This document shows positions 24,801-35,996 of a stretch of DNA of 64,000 bases, one piece after another. The notes under the pieces are model-generated. The model saw nothing but the letters and a program-made list of their open reading frames with translations, did not search any database and was not told where the DNA came from. A program made the position numbers and the translations under genes. The stretch spans positions 8,328,491-8,392,490 of the forward strand of contig NC_051092.1 in NCBI RefSeq assembly GCF_901709675.1, in the 5' to 3' direction. Numbering within the stretch: the stretch's first letter is position 1; every line of letters starts with the position of its first letter. The stretch comes from Syngnathus acus (taxonomy: Eukaryota > Chordata > Actinopteri > Syngnathiformes > Syngnathidae).

Positions 24801-27800
24801 CGTTAGCTCTGTTTCACAGCACCTTTTTTTTTTGTCCTCCTTGCCATACGTGCATGTGATGTCCCTTCACTACTGAGTAGGGGTCAGAAAGAGGAGGAGT
24901 GGGTATCTTTTCTCGGAGAGGTGTAAGCAGCATTTTAATTTTAAAGCCCCTCTGGTGATATAGCGTTTCTGTGGTAACATGTCAGGGAACCTGGTCATTT
25001 TGCTGATTAAGATGGCGCCGGCGGTTTACTGTTTCAGAAGGGGCTGTGAGAAAGAGGCAGCAGGGGCTGGGCTGCCAGCCATCTGCCAAGTGTGTAGCCA
25101 CTGCTGTGACCAGTCGGCCCTCATAATGGTTGTTTGGCCCTGTGACAAAGGCAGTTTGGTACTCACGTCAGCCTAAAACGGTCTCCCAAAGTAACCCTGA
25201 AAAGATGGTGCCTTGTGGTGGAATAATAAAAAGGTTGAGAGGACCTAACAGACAATCTGCCTCTGGGCGGTGGCAAAGGCTGAATATAACAAGTTAAAAG
25301 TAAAATGAAGAGTGAAGACCATGTACTGTTGGTGCTCACTATTCCTTATTTCTAAGCTGAAGCTGTGCAAACTGAGAAGAACAAACAAAGCTTTATCTCC
25401 CCAATGTATTTTCTCTGACTTCTCTTTCATTTGTGCATTCAATTTATACTTCAAGGAGTATTAGAGACTGTGCTAAAAAAATTCTATTCAGTTCCCATTA
25501 GTTCCTTATAATACAAATTGTGTTGGAAAGACAGATTTTACTCTACTTGCAAAAAAAAATCATTGATTGCCTGACCAGGGAGTTGTATAGTGAAGTACAA
25601 TAAATGGAACTTGTGCCTCAGGGTTCTGCAGTGAGTAGCTGCTAGGGGCTTGGCAACTATCTTGCTTACCCCTCTAGGCAGTAATTTCAGGCTAACAAGA
25701 ACAGAGTCCTATTAAAATTAATTTAGTGCGAACATAACTGTACTCTTAATTGTCTTTGCTACATAAAATGTTACATTTGAATACTTCAAATTATAAAATC
25801 GACAGTCATTGCTAAGGATTGTTGCACGTATTTGTTTAAACTGTGAAGTGTTATTTACAGTCTTTAAAAATACACTGGAACCTTGGTTACGAATGTAATT
25901 TGTCCCATGAGTATGTTTGCAACCAACAATGTTTTCATTGAAATGCATGGAAATGCAATTAATTCATTCCAGACCAACAACAAAGTTATTTTTGTTATTG
26001 TCACTGGTGTTTGGATAAAGCCGAGCCATATCTGGGGGTCCACTGTAATAGAGGACATGTTTGTTAGTGACGACGTTTAACAACACATTTTGTTTTCTTG
26101 AAGTGTATGATTAGCAATTTAGTTTTCTTAACATTCAGAGACAAATTGATGTTCTGACACAAATGTGGACAGTTCCCTCACCGCATTCCTGTCTGCAGCA
26201 AACTGCACAAAAGACTGAAGTGTTACACTTAAACAGGTTTAGATTGAGCATAACTACAAAGGCCAAATGAGTTATTGATGATTATGAAATGTGTAACTCA
26301 ACTCATTTAAACATTTACAGTATGATGACATTTCCAGAGTTCTTAATTCAAAGATTGTATGTCCTTAAAATGAAGTCCACCAATTTGAAGACAAAAGCAG
26401 CTTCAATTATTCAAGAAGCATCTGTTCAATGCAGAAATTACTGATCATACTTAGCAAAAACATCAAATTTTGACCCAGATTGATTTGAGAGTACTTCTCG
26501 GATAATCCCTCCCTGTCCGTCCCTCGTGGACACGAGCGTTGTTGCACCATCAAATGAGCCAATGGAAGATTGAGGTCAAATGGCATTAACGTAATGTCTC
26601 TGCATTAATTTGTCTCCATGAATCACATTAGTCATCCGTGTTTAACTGGATTGGGAATTCATTCATTTTCTCATAACATAATTATCCAACTCCTCACACC
26701 TGCTGCAGCACAGAAACCCGTGTGATCCCCGATCATCAGCTCAGTCTTTAATTGTACGTCTTTGACCTTTCCGCCCACCTGCTCAGTGCGCCTGCAGGTA
26801 TCCTCGGCATAATACATGCGTCACGAACAGAGTTGACGGCACACGAACTTTTTGAAGGAGTCGATTGCAATGTACTTTCTTACCACACAATGCCATGCAT
26901 GAGCATTTGCTGGAGGATGAGATTTATTCTCAGTAGTTGCACTTTGCAGCAATGAGTAAGCTGCAGAGCACACAAAGGGTCATATTAAACAGCTGCTCGT
27001 GCTTTGTCCCTGCCATGATGCATTGCCTTTTTGTTTTGCCATCTCTTCACTTCCTCCATGAGCTGATGAAGTCTCTACAACAGCCTGGAAACACCACAGG
27101 GTGTTGTATTGTTTTTCAGGGGAAGAATGTCCCAGTGACTCGATCAGTCTGAAAGGAGCACACTGTCATTGTTTTGGTTTGGTTTTAGAATTTGCAGGCA
27201 TTAAAAAATCATTTTATTTCCATGACATCCGTGTTGTAACCGCACATTTTTACTTCTGGAAAATATGAATAACAGTCATTAAAGAGCAGTTAGCATTTGT
27301 CTCTCGCAGTGTCAATGAAAGAAATGCCTGACAAATCTGTGTAATGATCATTAAGATAAAGGATAAATGTTTGAAATGGAGGGGTCGCCTAACTCAAAAA
27401 GAGTAAAAATACGTAGCTGTAGTGCTATAAGGTGAACAAACATAAGTGCTCCAGATTTACATATTTATGGTTCATATATTCAACAGTCACCTTGACAGCA
27501 TCGGCAACCTGCTCTTCCTGCATACTGCTACTTCACTCTCTTTATTTGCTTTAAATCTCACCTCCCCATTCACTCCAGATTAATACATGCTATAGAAGGC
27601 CAATTGAAACTAACATTTAATATTATTAAATATTATATATATCATATAATATTAAATCTTATATAAATATTAAACTTAATATTTAACAATTTTAAAAGAA
27701 ACAGAAGTACTAAAGTACAAAATCAAGCTACTCAGTCTTCTTTTAAATAAAAAAGAATTTCAGTAAAAATAGTTCAGCTTTAGTCTTTTGTTAAAATTAC

Positions 27801-30800
27801 TTGAATTATTGATTCTTCTGACCACAGTATACATTACCACAACTCCATTCTATCCCAGAAAACACAGTTTTCTTTAGTAATTAAGTAAAGTTAAGTAATT
27901 TTAACTGGCATTGGAGGGTATTACAATGCTTGTCAAAGGGTTTTGAATTAATCCTAAACCCGTGTGGTCATATCAGATATAAATGTATGCAGGACTCTTG
28001 GGGATTAGTCCAACAAATGGTTGAGGATTTATGTTAAAATCAAAGTATTTCTATGGAATTAAAGGCTATTCAGATTTCCACATGTGATCTCTTAAAGATC
28101 CAAACACTTCTTGATACCGTTTTTATCGAGATCAGAAACCATTTTCCTCAACATACTTTACATGATGTGTTAGTGAAGAACAGAATTAATTGAATGGAAG
28201 AACAAAAAGAGGGCATTAAAATGACGTATCTGAGGGTTTGACCGTCATGATGTAATGCTCTACTGGGATCGAAAAATGAATGGACCAAGAGCAATCGTCT
28301 GTAATAGAACTCAATTAATGTTTATTATCACTCCAACTGATTAGGAAACTGAGAAATTGTCTGAGGTATGGACCTTGAACTTAAATGGACTGGATTATAT
28401 AACTTCAATATTTCAGTATACCTCAATTGTATCTCTATAATTGAAATTTCACATCTTGCATCAATTCCTTGTCGTTGTAGTAATGCCTTAGTCGGTGGTT
28501 TAAACTTCTTGCATCAATTCCTTGTCGTTATAGTAATGTCTTAGTTGGTGGTTTAAACTTAGATTCGTTATCCCCAAATGCATTGCATTATGTCGATCTT
28601 TACGCATTTAATGATGATGACCTATTTGTAATAAAATGACAGAGGGAAAAGTGTGGACATTCCACATAGGCTCTTCAACATTCTCCCACATCAGCACAGT
28701 TATTTCCTGACAGTACAGAAGCTGCTACTGTTCTTTTTTCTTGCAAAATCCCCTCCTGATCAATTATGTTTCCCATTCTTTGAATCTCCCTTTACTTCGG
28801 TGTAACGGTTCGTTTGCTCTGGTTGTTTCCCTCCCTCACATTTCTTGTCGTTAGGACACATACAAGAAATAGCACAAATTCTGGCGAAGTGTTGGAAACA
28901 TCAGAGGCAGACTCCTTCGAAAAGTGTGGGCGGGGCCGGTCTTGAAGTACTTCCTCAGTCAGGCTTGTCTGATAAAAGAAAAGACTATGAATCCATAAGG
29001 ATGAGCGGAAGTTGGCCAGCAAGATGGAGGGGCAAAACAGAACAAAATAGGCCCTCACGATTAGACACAATAGTGTTCACATTGTTTTTTGTCTGTTTTT
29101 TCCCTAAGTAGTAGTTTCGACTCTATGTATATAGAACAAAAAATAAATAAATCCCCCATACAATTTATGGCTCATTTTCTGTTGCCTCTTTCGTTTTATC
29201 AAATTTTCCATAATTCCTGCAAAGCTATTACGTTGAATCACCCAGGAGAAGTGATGGGTTTTACTTCATTAAATTGTGGCAGAGTGTGCCGCTTTACTTA
29301 AGAAAAATGGTATGACTTGTCCTCATGGGCTCTGTCAATAACCATTAACTATCTTCTCTCATTAGACCAAATCCCATAGACCCTGGGGCTTGAGAACAGC
29401 CCCGCCACCTTGTATGATGGAATACACACTGAGTAGATGGAATCCCAAACTGTTTGAAAATGCAAATGGCCATATTTTTATTCCTTGTTATGCACAGTCT
29501 CATTGTCTTTTATCCTTTATTCGGTTAGTCAAGCACAAATAACCTTCTCCTCATTCAACAGTGGCTATACAGTTAAAATCTATGCAACTTTGATCAAATG
29601 AGGGTTTTTTTTTTCATATAAAGGAATAAAATGTTTCAAAACATTTTTAATACGAATATTAATGTTTTTTTAATATTAATCAAATTTGCTCAAATAAAAT
29701 TTGGTCACATTTTGAAGTGGTTTATCTCAGTCTCATTTGTTTTACATCCTAAAACTCTTGCGTTAGAACAATGTTGTTTTAACTGTTTATATCCACTATA
29801 ATACTTTAGGTCCTCTCTTGAGACACGCATGCACACATTTGCACTATCCATCATATCCAAGGTACTGCAGTATGATTCATATGTCAGTAAGTCTGGCTCA
29901 AGCTTGTGAGGCTGCCACAAATATGGGAGTGTTTCTAGATAATGATTTAGGATAAGTAGCAGTACCCTTGCTAGGAGCAGTACATTTAAATTTAATCAAG
30001 GCTGGGCTCCACCCTCTTCTATCTCCCAGAACCCCCAGAGGGTTGACTACCCCAAAAAAGAAATGGAATAATAGAGACAAATGTCTTAAAATGTCTTTTC
30101 ATCTGGAGAAATCCTACAAAGGTGGGTTTATTGTAGAAATGTACTGTAGTGTCTAATGGGAATGTTTACAATATAACTTTTTTTTCTGTCAGTCTCATTT
30201 GCTTTACAACAAAAGTCAAAACAATCCTTGTTCACACAGTCCTGCAAAAATGAGAAAACACATGCATCGGGAAACAGTAGATTCCTATGATTTTTTTGGG
30301 TGCTTCCGCAGCCAGTGGATCAGCTCTACTTGCCTAATCTCACCCCATCCTCAGGCCACGGTCATACCAAGGGGAAGAGGCAATGATCGGTTCTGATCAA
30401 TAATACATTGACTGCATTAATGCTTATGAATAAGTCATGGGAGCAGAGAACCCAGGTGACAGGAAGGACACCTATTTGCACGGACACGCACTCGCACAGC
30501 CAAATGATCTTTTATTTTAGGGCTTGGAAGATGAATGAACAAGAAGAGCAAAGCAAGGACTTTGCGCTTGAGAATGTATCAAGCACTTGCTGACTTTTTG
30601 TTGCATGTCAAGGCTCCTCTGTCCTTTTTCTGTCACCACCCTATATCTTTCAAGGCCCCTTTTTCCTGTGGGTGGAATGAATAGTTATTACAGCTGTGTC
30701 CTCAGTCTTACTAAACACTACTTTTATATAACTCAATTTGGTTGAAGTCGTGCTTTTCTTACTATCATGTATGCATTTGTATGTAAACATTACCCCGGAT

Positions 30801-33272
30801 GCCATCTCGGACAATAGGATGGTCCATTGCACAATTTTGTGTGTGTGGTGGTTGTGGGTGTGGCTGGTTTGGTGTGTGCGTGCGCACTGCCAACAACAAA
30901 GCCTGAGAGGCCTGTGTGATGCTGGAGCAAATTTGAATACTCTGTAAAATTAGTGTGGTCGATGAAAGTACATCTGGTACTGTTGCCAGGAATTTGGAAT
31001 GGGAAGAGCACTATTGAATAATTAATTCACTGGATGTGCACTGAAGTGAGATGGGAGAAACTATAGCAACTGCTGTATGTGGGTGTATTCACTATGTCAT
31101 CGTTTCTATTGGCCGGCATTGCCAAGATGCATGTGTTTGTGTGGATGCTGATTGCTGCAGTGTTTTAAATATACAAGAGTATTTTACAAGCATTTTGTGG
31201 AACGATAGTTTGTTCTGGCTTATGAGATGCCCCGTGATGACTTTTGAGTGGTGTCTCCCCAGGAAGTGCAGGAAGGGAGAGAAATCAACTCTTTGCTTCT
31301 ATGAATATGAATACACAGGGAACAGTGCTCGAAGTTATCATTGGTGAATATCAGAGGTTTCTTATCTCTTCCCCTCAAATTTTCCACTGCTCCTTGCATT
31401 GGTTGAAAACGTGATGTGGTTAAGGTTAGGGTTAGGGTGCTTGATGATGACAGCGGCCGTGAATGATGGAATCATGTCCTTGGAGGAGGGGTAGGAGTTG
31501 AGGTCAGACATTGCAATCATGTGGCCACACAACACAAAACCAGCAGGTTTGTGTCGATTCCATCAATTTGTCGCTTGAAAAGATACCATTCCTCAAAAAC
31601 GTATTAATTTCTCGCACAATGGCTTACAAAATTAAAGACACAGCCTTGCACAGATTTTTGGCAGTCATAGCATTAATCTCTGCCAGTTCTGCTAGTCATA
31701 AACGCTTGCATCCTCATGCTTACGGTTAACAACATTAAAGGCAAGGCAATAAAAAAAAAAATCACAAGAGCTGGGTCTCATTTTAAGTGCATCCAATTAT
31801 CAAGTATGAGACATTTCACAGTTTATAGTCTGAAGATTCAATATATCTAAGACTCTAAGTACAGCAATTTCAGAGTCGTCAGCCAAATTGTGTATTACAA
31901 GGTCACATATTATACGGAGACAGCATACTTATCAAGTTTTGGGTTTGCACAAGTCAGGTAAAAAGGCCATTTAGTAAAGATTATTATTTCACTCCATGGT
32001 TTCTCTGCACGCAAAGAAACCTTAAGCCCCTATCTCACTGAGTGGCAAATAACTGCGAGTGTTTTCGAAGGCACGAATATTGCATTCACGTAAGGTTTTG
32101 GTCAAGGTCGCAAATGTTCTTAAAATGTTTGCCAGACGTTCGTCAACAGTTTTAGTGAGTTTTAAAAGTACAGGCAAAAGTCTGCCGAACATTTGGCAAA
32201 CATTTGCGACCTTGAAAAAAAACTGTTGAGAACGCATTATCTACTTTCCAAAACACTCGCAATCGCTCGCCTCTCAGAGGGTTAGGAGCTTTAAACATCA
32301 CAATCAGCTCCTAATGACTCCTGATGAGCCTCCTCTGTCATCAGTGGTCTTGTTCTGGATGTGTGTACGTGCGTGCGTGCATGCGAATGAGTGTATGATG
32401 TAACTTTGGGCACATTTAAGGAAGAGAAGCTATTTTTGGCACTGTTACCATTTCATTTCACTCTCATAATGTTTTTTTCAGGTCAGAAATGACTGCATGT
32501 TAGCATGCTAGGAGAAATTAGAATTTAGGTCAAAGCAAGTATGTGAGCATAAGTTACTCAAATGCTGAATGCCCATGTGAGTTCAACTATTACACTCACT
32601 TTGCATTAAGGATAGGCAACTAATCTAAATGTAATGATTTACGTATTATATACGCGCGTGTGTGTATAGTGTATAATTATGTAAATACTCAAATTGATTT
32701 TATCCGCTGCTGTGTTGATTATGTATGTTTTGTCGTTGCCGTTATGGCCAAATCCATAACTTGTGAGAAAACAAACAAAAAAATGTAGCATCATCAAACG
32801 AGTTTCGCCAGATCCTGTGAGGACTCATCAATAGTATACTATAATCTAGTATATCAATAATATCCAATATGAAAAAAAATTGAACGTAAGCCAATTTAGA
32901 CAGGAGGTTTCCACCTCGCAGTGATGAGTATACTTCAACCATGTTAGTGCAATGTGCAATTAGAGCTTTTTGTGATGTGTGGAATGTCTCCAGGCCCAGA
33001 TTGCTACATCACTGCTGATAGAAAAGGGACCAAATGGATGATTTTCTGCTTGAAGTGTTGATTGATTGAAACTGATTACATCTCACTAAAGTTTTTTTAT
33101 ATTTCATAATATGTGCGTGCAATGGACTGTGTGTGTCGTATTTTTCACGATTGTGATATGATTGATTCTTTTTGTGCTCCTTTTCAGGCTACCAATACCA
33201 AGGGCAGACCCGGTGGACCCACAGAACTTTGAAGACAGTGATTCTGGACCTTCCATGGAGCACGCCCCTTAA
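6317..33272 (+). CDS. trim44: TRIM44, five-exon coding region (joined exons 6317-6880, 7594-7671, 15182-15472, 19157-19179, 33188-33272)
   Basis: The joined exons make 1041 nt, 346 codons plus TAA; human TRIM44 is about 344 residues. Residues 4-49 hold a UBP-type zinc finger (C13, C16, C28, C31, C36/C37, H39, H43, H48/H49) that starts with the family signature EELP..DGTC..CEPDEA. Residues 144-183 are a B-box 2 (C144, H147, C155, D158, C163, C166, H172, H175). Residues 215-311 are a helical, coiled-coil-like region. There is no RING domain, as is usual for TRIM44. The family is known to bind ubiquitin-pathway partners and to stabilise signalling proteins such as MAVS; in humans a variant is linked to aniridia through PAX6. 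All exon joins are in frame with GT-AG sites. The Glu-rich stretch between the two zinc domains in mammals is replaced by a shorter, only mildly acidic linker (about residues 60-140). The ATG at 6317 was chosen because A is at -3 and it lies just before the conserved finger. Confidence 0.95.
6881..7593 (+). other. trim44: trim44 intron 1 (between coding exons)
   Basis: A 713-bp GT-AG intron with nothing else recognised in it. Confidence 0.85.
7594..7671 (+). CDS. trim44: trim44 coding exon 2 (residues 189-214)
   Basis: A 78-nt phase 0-0 exon between acceptor TTTTGTAG and donor GTGAGT. It reads [20 protein letters not shown] and continues to ...KKNSE. It carries the B-box region into the helical part of the protein. 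Confidence 0.9.
8868..9050. mobile_element. Teleost SINE-like repeat, 3' part
   Basis: TTCCCGAGCGCGGCACCGCT, CAGAGGACAAATTTCACCAC and GTGTGTGTGACAATCATTGG are conserved blocks of a widespread fish repeat. It ends in a TTCTTTCTTTC tail. Family name not assigned. Confidence 0.65.
9215..9258. mobile_element. Terminus of an hAT-like interspersed repeat
   Basis: GGCCTTGAGTTTAACACCTC at the right end is the complement of the common CAGAGGTGTTAAACTCAAGG-type terminus. The left end was not found, so it is a partial copy. Confidence 0.45.
13463..14018 (+). pseudogene. LINE endonuclease (APE-type) remnants, rearranged
   Basis: Three blocks can be read on the + strand. 13463-13543 reads [20 protein letters not shown]..., 13588-13725 reads [20 protein letters not shown]...ECVSIEV, and 13876-14018 includes [12 protein letters not shown]. 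All resemble the APE endonuclease of L2/CR1-type fish LINEs. The ISETW block normally lies between the first two, so the copy is rearranged or made of two insertions. Stops and frameshifts separate the blocks. Confidence 0.7.
14755..14849. repeat. 25-bp direct repeat, 70-bp period
   Basis: TATTGTACTGTATATAGTCA plus AGTAC occurs at 14755-14779 and again exactly at 14825-14849. The segment between includes partly similar CGAAGT blocks, which suggests a duplicated 70-bp unit. Confidence 0.85.
15182..15472 (+). CDS. trim44: trim44 coding exon 3 (residues 215-311, helical region)
   Basis: A 291-nt phase 0-0 exon after acceptor ACCATTAG, ending at donor GTAACC (15473). The peptide is rich in Glu, Leu and Ala with heptad-like spacing. 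Its segment [20 protein letters not shown] aligns with the human TRIM44 segment that reads DEEQKALHLVDIQEA, which anchors the gene assignment independently of the zinc fingers. Confidence 0.95.
15809..15835. mobile_element. Solo terminus of the TACCGTATT MITE family
   Basis: TACCATATTTTCCGGACTAT followed by AAGTCAC differs at only three positions from the TIR at 42877-42903. No partner end was found within about 1 kb. It lies about 95 bp from the end of the rpl27 copy. Confidence 0.7.
15930..16947 (-). pseudogene. rpl27 copy with introns retained, antisense inside trim44 intron 3; nonsense codon and 24-nt deletion
   Basis: The minus strand carries ribosomal protein eL27 (60S subunit) in four coding exons: 16867-16947 ([20 protein letters not shown]...), 16252-16397 ([19 protein letters not shown]...), 16060-16170 ([20 protein letters not shown]...) and 15930-15978 ([15 protein letters not shown], stop). 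Donors are GTAAAG, GTTGGT and GTGAGC; acceptors are ATCAG, GCATAG and TTGCAG. All phases agree (0, 2, 2). Introns are 469, 81 and 81 bp. An AATAAA (complement of 15906-15911) lies about 20 nt past the stop. Because introns remain, this is a DNA-level duplicate, not a processed copy. Damage: in exon 2, NIDD joins directly to HALVAG, so eight residues found in the normal protein are missing. In exon 3, a TAA at 16083-16085 stands where Glu is expected after KARR. Several substitutions hit invariant positions (for example Cys for Arg in AGRKAV). It is probably a dead or dying duplicate; an assembly error is possible but would have to explain two separate changes. Confidence 0.88.
16719..16772. 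repeat. 27-bp tandem duplication in intron 1 of the rpl27 copy
   Basis: Units 16719-16745 and 16746-16772 differ at one base (TGTCTTTATTTCAGTTGT[A/G]...). It is a recent local duplication. Confidence 0.85.
18124..18729. mobile_element. 606-bp MITE, related terminus, inside trim44 intron 3
   Basis: The left end 18124-18150 (TACCGTATTGCCCCGAATAT...) and right end 18703-18729 are inverted repeats matching at 26 of 27 positions. Ends are bounded by TA. The subterminal motif TATAAGACGAC repeats at both ends (about 18141, 18157 and 18657). No coding frame. The plan and length are nearly the same as the element at 42877, though the TIR differs at several internal positions. Confidence 0.88.
18909..18990 (+). 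mobile_element. tRNA-derived SINE head
   Basis: It begins GGGCGGCTGAGTGG (box A region) and contains GGATCGATTCC at 18963-18973, one mismatch from box B GGTTCGANTCC. The CACCTCACAGTTCAGAGGT middle is the common teleost SINE. It is not a functional tRNA gene: no cloverleaf is preserved. Confidence 0.75.
19157..19179 (+). CDS. trim44: trim44 coding exon 4, 23-nt microexon (residues 312-319)
   Basis: A 23-nt exon between a pyrimidine-rich acceptor (TTTGCAG) and donor GTAAGG. It enters in phase 0 and leaves in phase 2. It reads RDFEARP plus two bases of an Arg codon that the G at the start of exon 5 completes. It is too short for ORF-based detection. Support comes from the exact phase fit on both sides and good splice sites; transcript data would settle it. 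Confidence 0.8.
20067..20104. repeat. (TC)n microsatellite
   Basis: An imperfect CT run in trim44 intron 4, broken by single A and G changes. Confidence 0.9.
22920..23160 (-). pseudogene. Tc1/mariner-type transposase C-terminal remnant
   Basis: The complement reads [20 protein letters not shown], then [15 protein letters not shown], a stop, [20 protein letters not shown] and VAAVGGPTS. This is the well-known end of fish Tc1-like transposases, including the region of the third catalytic acid (NxIE). The frame is broken by at least one stop, and the N-terminal two thirds are absent. It is a dead fragment in trim44 intron 4. Confidence 0.9.
24107..24280 (-). pseudogene. LINE reverse transcriptase fragment
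   Basis: The complement reads [58 protein letters not shown] without a stop. The [14 protein letters not shown] core and the IEDLDF-like end are the RT palm segment just before the catalytic FADD/YADD box, which is missing. The best guess is an RTE-like fish LINE. It is truncated at both ends. Confidence 0.82.
25871..26047. mobile_element. 177-bp MITE-like element in trim44 intron 4
   Basis: The left end TACACTGGAACCTT and right end GGGGGTCCACTGTA form a 14-bp inverted repeat with a few mismatches, both bounded by TA. The start (ACTGGAACCTTGGTTACGAA) matches a common fish repeat. Confidence 0.6.
28455..28560. repeat. 53-bp tandem duplication in trim44 intron 4
   Basis: Units 28455-28507 and 28508-28560 both start CTTGCATCAATTCCTTGTCG and end GGTGGTTTAAACTT, with a few differences between them. 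Confidence 0.9.
31418..31438. repeat. Interstitial telomere-like motif
   Basis: GGTTAAGGTTAGGGTTAGGG: about three TTAGGG-type units in trim44 intron 4. Confidence 0.8.
32038..32277. mobile_element. 240-bp fold-back (long inverted repeat) element in trim44 intron 4
   Basis: The two ends (32038-32067 and 32248-32277) are imperfect inverted repeats; CTGAG and TGCGAGTGTTTT are shared. Inner arms also pair: GTCAAGGTCGCAAATGTT near 32102 and AACATTTGCGACCTTGA near 32199. The whole segment could form one long hairpin with a central loop around 32150-32180. A fold-back MITE is the likely nature. Confidence 0.75.
33188..33272 (+). CDS. trim44: trim44 coding exon 5 and stop (residues 319-346)
   Basis: After acceptor TTTTCAG the frame reads [20 protein letters not shown] and ends ...PSMEHAP before TAA at 33270-33272. 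The tail is acidic and Pro-rich. The reading is open only in the phase left by the microexon. It lies 14 kb after exon 4. Confidence 0.85.
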
Positions 33273-34190
33273 TCGTAGCCTTTCTGTTTAAGTTGAGCCT
33301 CAACCTACTTTTAGCCTCATTGTGCTCTTAAGTCTCTCTTCTCCTCAAATGACAGTGAAGTGACCTTGAATTCACTTGTGAGTGCTCAAGGGGGTTGTAA
33401 TATCATTTCCCTCCTCAAAAATTAGATTGTTTCTCAACCATTAACTTTGCTTGATGGAAACACTGCAGTCCTCTGTAATCGATTACAATCTGGCCCAATT
33501 TCCACTGCCAGTTGGATCCAGGGCTTCCTCGTGTGCCTGCAGACTAAGAGAGGGAGATTGGATATATTAAGCTCGGCAAATGTCAGAATTTGGGCATTTC
33601 TTCAATACTGTGATTTTTACTTTAGGTTTTTCAGTTTTAGAGAGTGTCGACAGCCGATTTGTAATTGGTTGTGAAAAAAGAAAAGACATCTAGCTTCTTT
33701 TTATACTCTTGCCTTTTCAACTTCCTGTCATTCTGGGGCTTTAATGGGTTTTTTTCCCTCATACCCCCTTACTGAACAAATCACTGACATTTAGGAATGT
33801 TTCTGGATGAATGTTAATTCATATTAGCTGACTGCCTTTGTTGTTCATATGATGAAACATGAAAAATATGAAAGAACAAAACAAAACACGAAACAACAGA
33901 AATTGACATTGTGGCTAATTTACACTCCTTCCACCTTGGACCACTCGAGCACGGCTTTCATTCACAATGCACCACTAATATTTTGAATGTTATCGTTTCT
34001 TTTGTCATAGATTTTATGTTCACGATGGTGATATGTAGGTCGTATGTGACAGCATGAAAACACTACCTGAGCACTACACTTAAGGTGCAACAACATCCTT
34101 ATCAACAAATAACGAAATCATAATTCTGTTAATTATATTTTGTCTAATTTTGTCTTGAATCTAGAAATAAACACTTTTGATTTGATTTGA
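33273..34190 (+). other. trim44: trim44 3' UTR (inferred) with poly(A) signal at 34166-34171
   Basis: After the TAA no coding frame continues. The first clear AATAAA on this strand is at 34166-34171, followed by a T-rich stretch. The cleavage point near 34185-34195 is an inference. An earlier non-canonical signal cannot be excluded. Confidence 0.55.
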
Positions 34191-35964
34191 AGGATGACTT
34201 CTGTTAGAAAGTTTCTTTTGTTGTTGCTTCTGTATTTTTCTTTTAAGAATAATGTCTGTGCTACCCTAAAGTAGCCGAGACTGAATTACCTGAAAACTGT
34301 GCAAGCAAATGAGGATGGTTGAGACAATAAGGTGGATACAGTGCTGCATGTAATTCTAGTTTGACTTCATCAAAATTCAAAGAGCCAAAGCCTCCAAATA
34401 GGATTGGCTCCTGGAACAAAGGGTGGTGATGGAGTCCAAAAACACCCTCGATTATCTGACCCACTACAGATGCATTTAAATGCAACTAATCGCAGCTCAG
34501 CTTCAGAAACCTGCTGAGCCCTGATTGGTTGTGACCTGAGACCTTGCAACTGTGCTATCATTTTCAGTCGACAGCAAGTGGCAAAATGGTCGCCCCTTGA
34601 GATGGATAACAATTTTGCCTGTTTAATTCTATTTCCTCAAACAAAACATTAATCATAACACTGTCTCGACTAGTTTGGCTGCACAGAACATATTATTACA
34701 AACTTTGAGGTGGACTTTGCCTTTAACTCGTGTTGTTTTAGAAGTGTTGCTAAGTCATGAGCCGACATCTAATTTGCTCTCGACTCACACAACGCGAGAT
34801 AATAGATGGAATTCCAACATTTGTTTGATGCGTGAATGCGAATTTTGCTCCCCTCCTAAGCGTTGTAGAATAATTTTCCTTTCTAGGTCAACTAAACCCT
34901 AAAAGAATCATGGGGTTCCCAGGGTCATTTTAGTGTTCTGTTCTTGTGGCGACGTAACCCAAATAATAATCACTTACTTTTGATGAAAAAAAATTTCAGG
35001 CTCTACGAATAAAACATATTGCATGCAACGCAGCAAGTTCAGCAGGAAATGAGTGCATGCCTTGCTGTACCCAGGGGCAATATTCCTACACCGTTCATAA
35101 CTTAGAAACGTCCAATAACAGGCTTGCGCCCTCTCTAACTGATTAAACCTGTATTAATATTCGCCATCGTCTACATTTTCAGCATGACTGGATGAAAGGA
35201 TTTGGTTTGTGTGTGAGAGAGAGCCACATCATTTGACTCATAGTTCATTTTTTTGCCACCGCCATCAAAGAAACAATAACAAACCAGAGGAGGGGAGGGA
35301 AGGACAACAATCAGAATTGTAGACAAGTTGTCTGATCACATTTCATTTATGAGACCACAAGGTTACCTTTTTTTTTTTTTTTTCTTTCTCTCCACACCCA
35401 ATTACACAAGTTCGATTCACACACACAAACACAACTCTAGGAATTCTGAATCCCGCTCCGGGGTGGTTGTATTGACACAAATTAATTGGTTCATGGATTG
35501 TGGGATTCAATTAGTTACGTGATAGGCTTACTACTAATGGTGCCACTTTGATTGTTCTGTTTAAAAATACATTTGAACACTTCGACTTTGCATTGATGGA
35601 TCTCCATCTCTCTCACACACACCACCACCAACACCCCACTGTGACATGCAGTAATGATCCTGTTCTTTACCAGCATGTAAGAACTGTCGTAAATGAGAGA
35701 TTTTTCTCAAGTAACACATTACCCCAGGATTCAAAGGCGTATGTGTATTTGTGTGTGCGTGCGTGCGTTTGTGTGTGCGTGCTTCTGGTATTTGTATGAA
35801 AGTGCATTAGCCTGTGAAAAATGACACACAATTGCAGAGACCCACATCTCCGCCTTTGCTCAGATTGCATGTTCTTGTTTCATTCAAGAGATTGAATTGC
35901 TTGTCTCACGGTAAATGCAGTTTCTTATTCATCCTTCTTAGGCCTCCCCCACCCAACCTCCCGA

Positions 35965-35996
35965 CACACACACACGCACGCACACACACACACACG
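35965..35996. repeat. (CA)n microsatellite
   Basis: An ACACAC run with GCAC interruptions in the intergenic region. A GT/GC-rich stretch (35740-35782, Z-DNA-prone) lies 200 bp upstream. Confidence 0.85.

Larger units (their letters stand above)
19180..33187 (+). other. trim44: trim44 intron 4
   Basis: A 14-kb intron holding Tc1 transposase and LINE RT remnants, a MITE-like element, a 53-bp tandem duplication, a telomere-like tract and a 240-bp fold-back element. An AT-rich patch lies at 27600-27700. The segment 19632-19830 (GTGCTCCCCAACATTTTTTC) resembles a common fish repeat. No nested gene was recognised. Confidence 0.75.
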
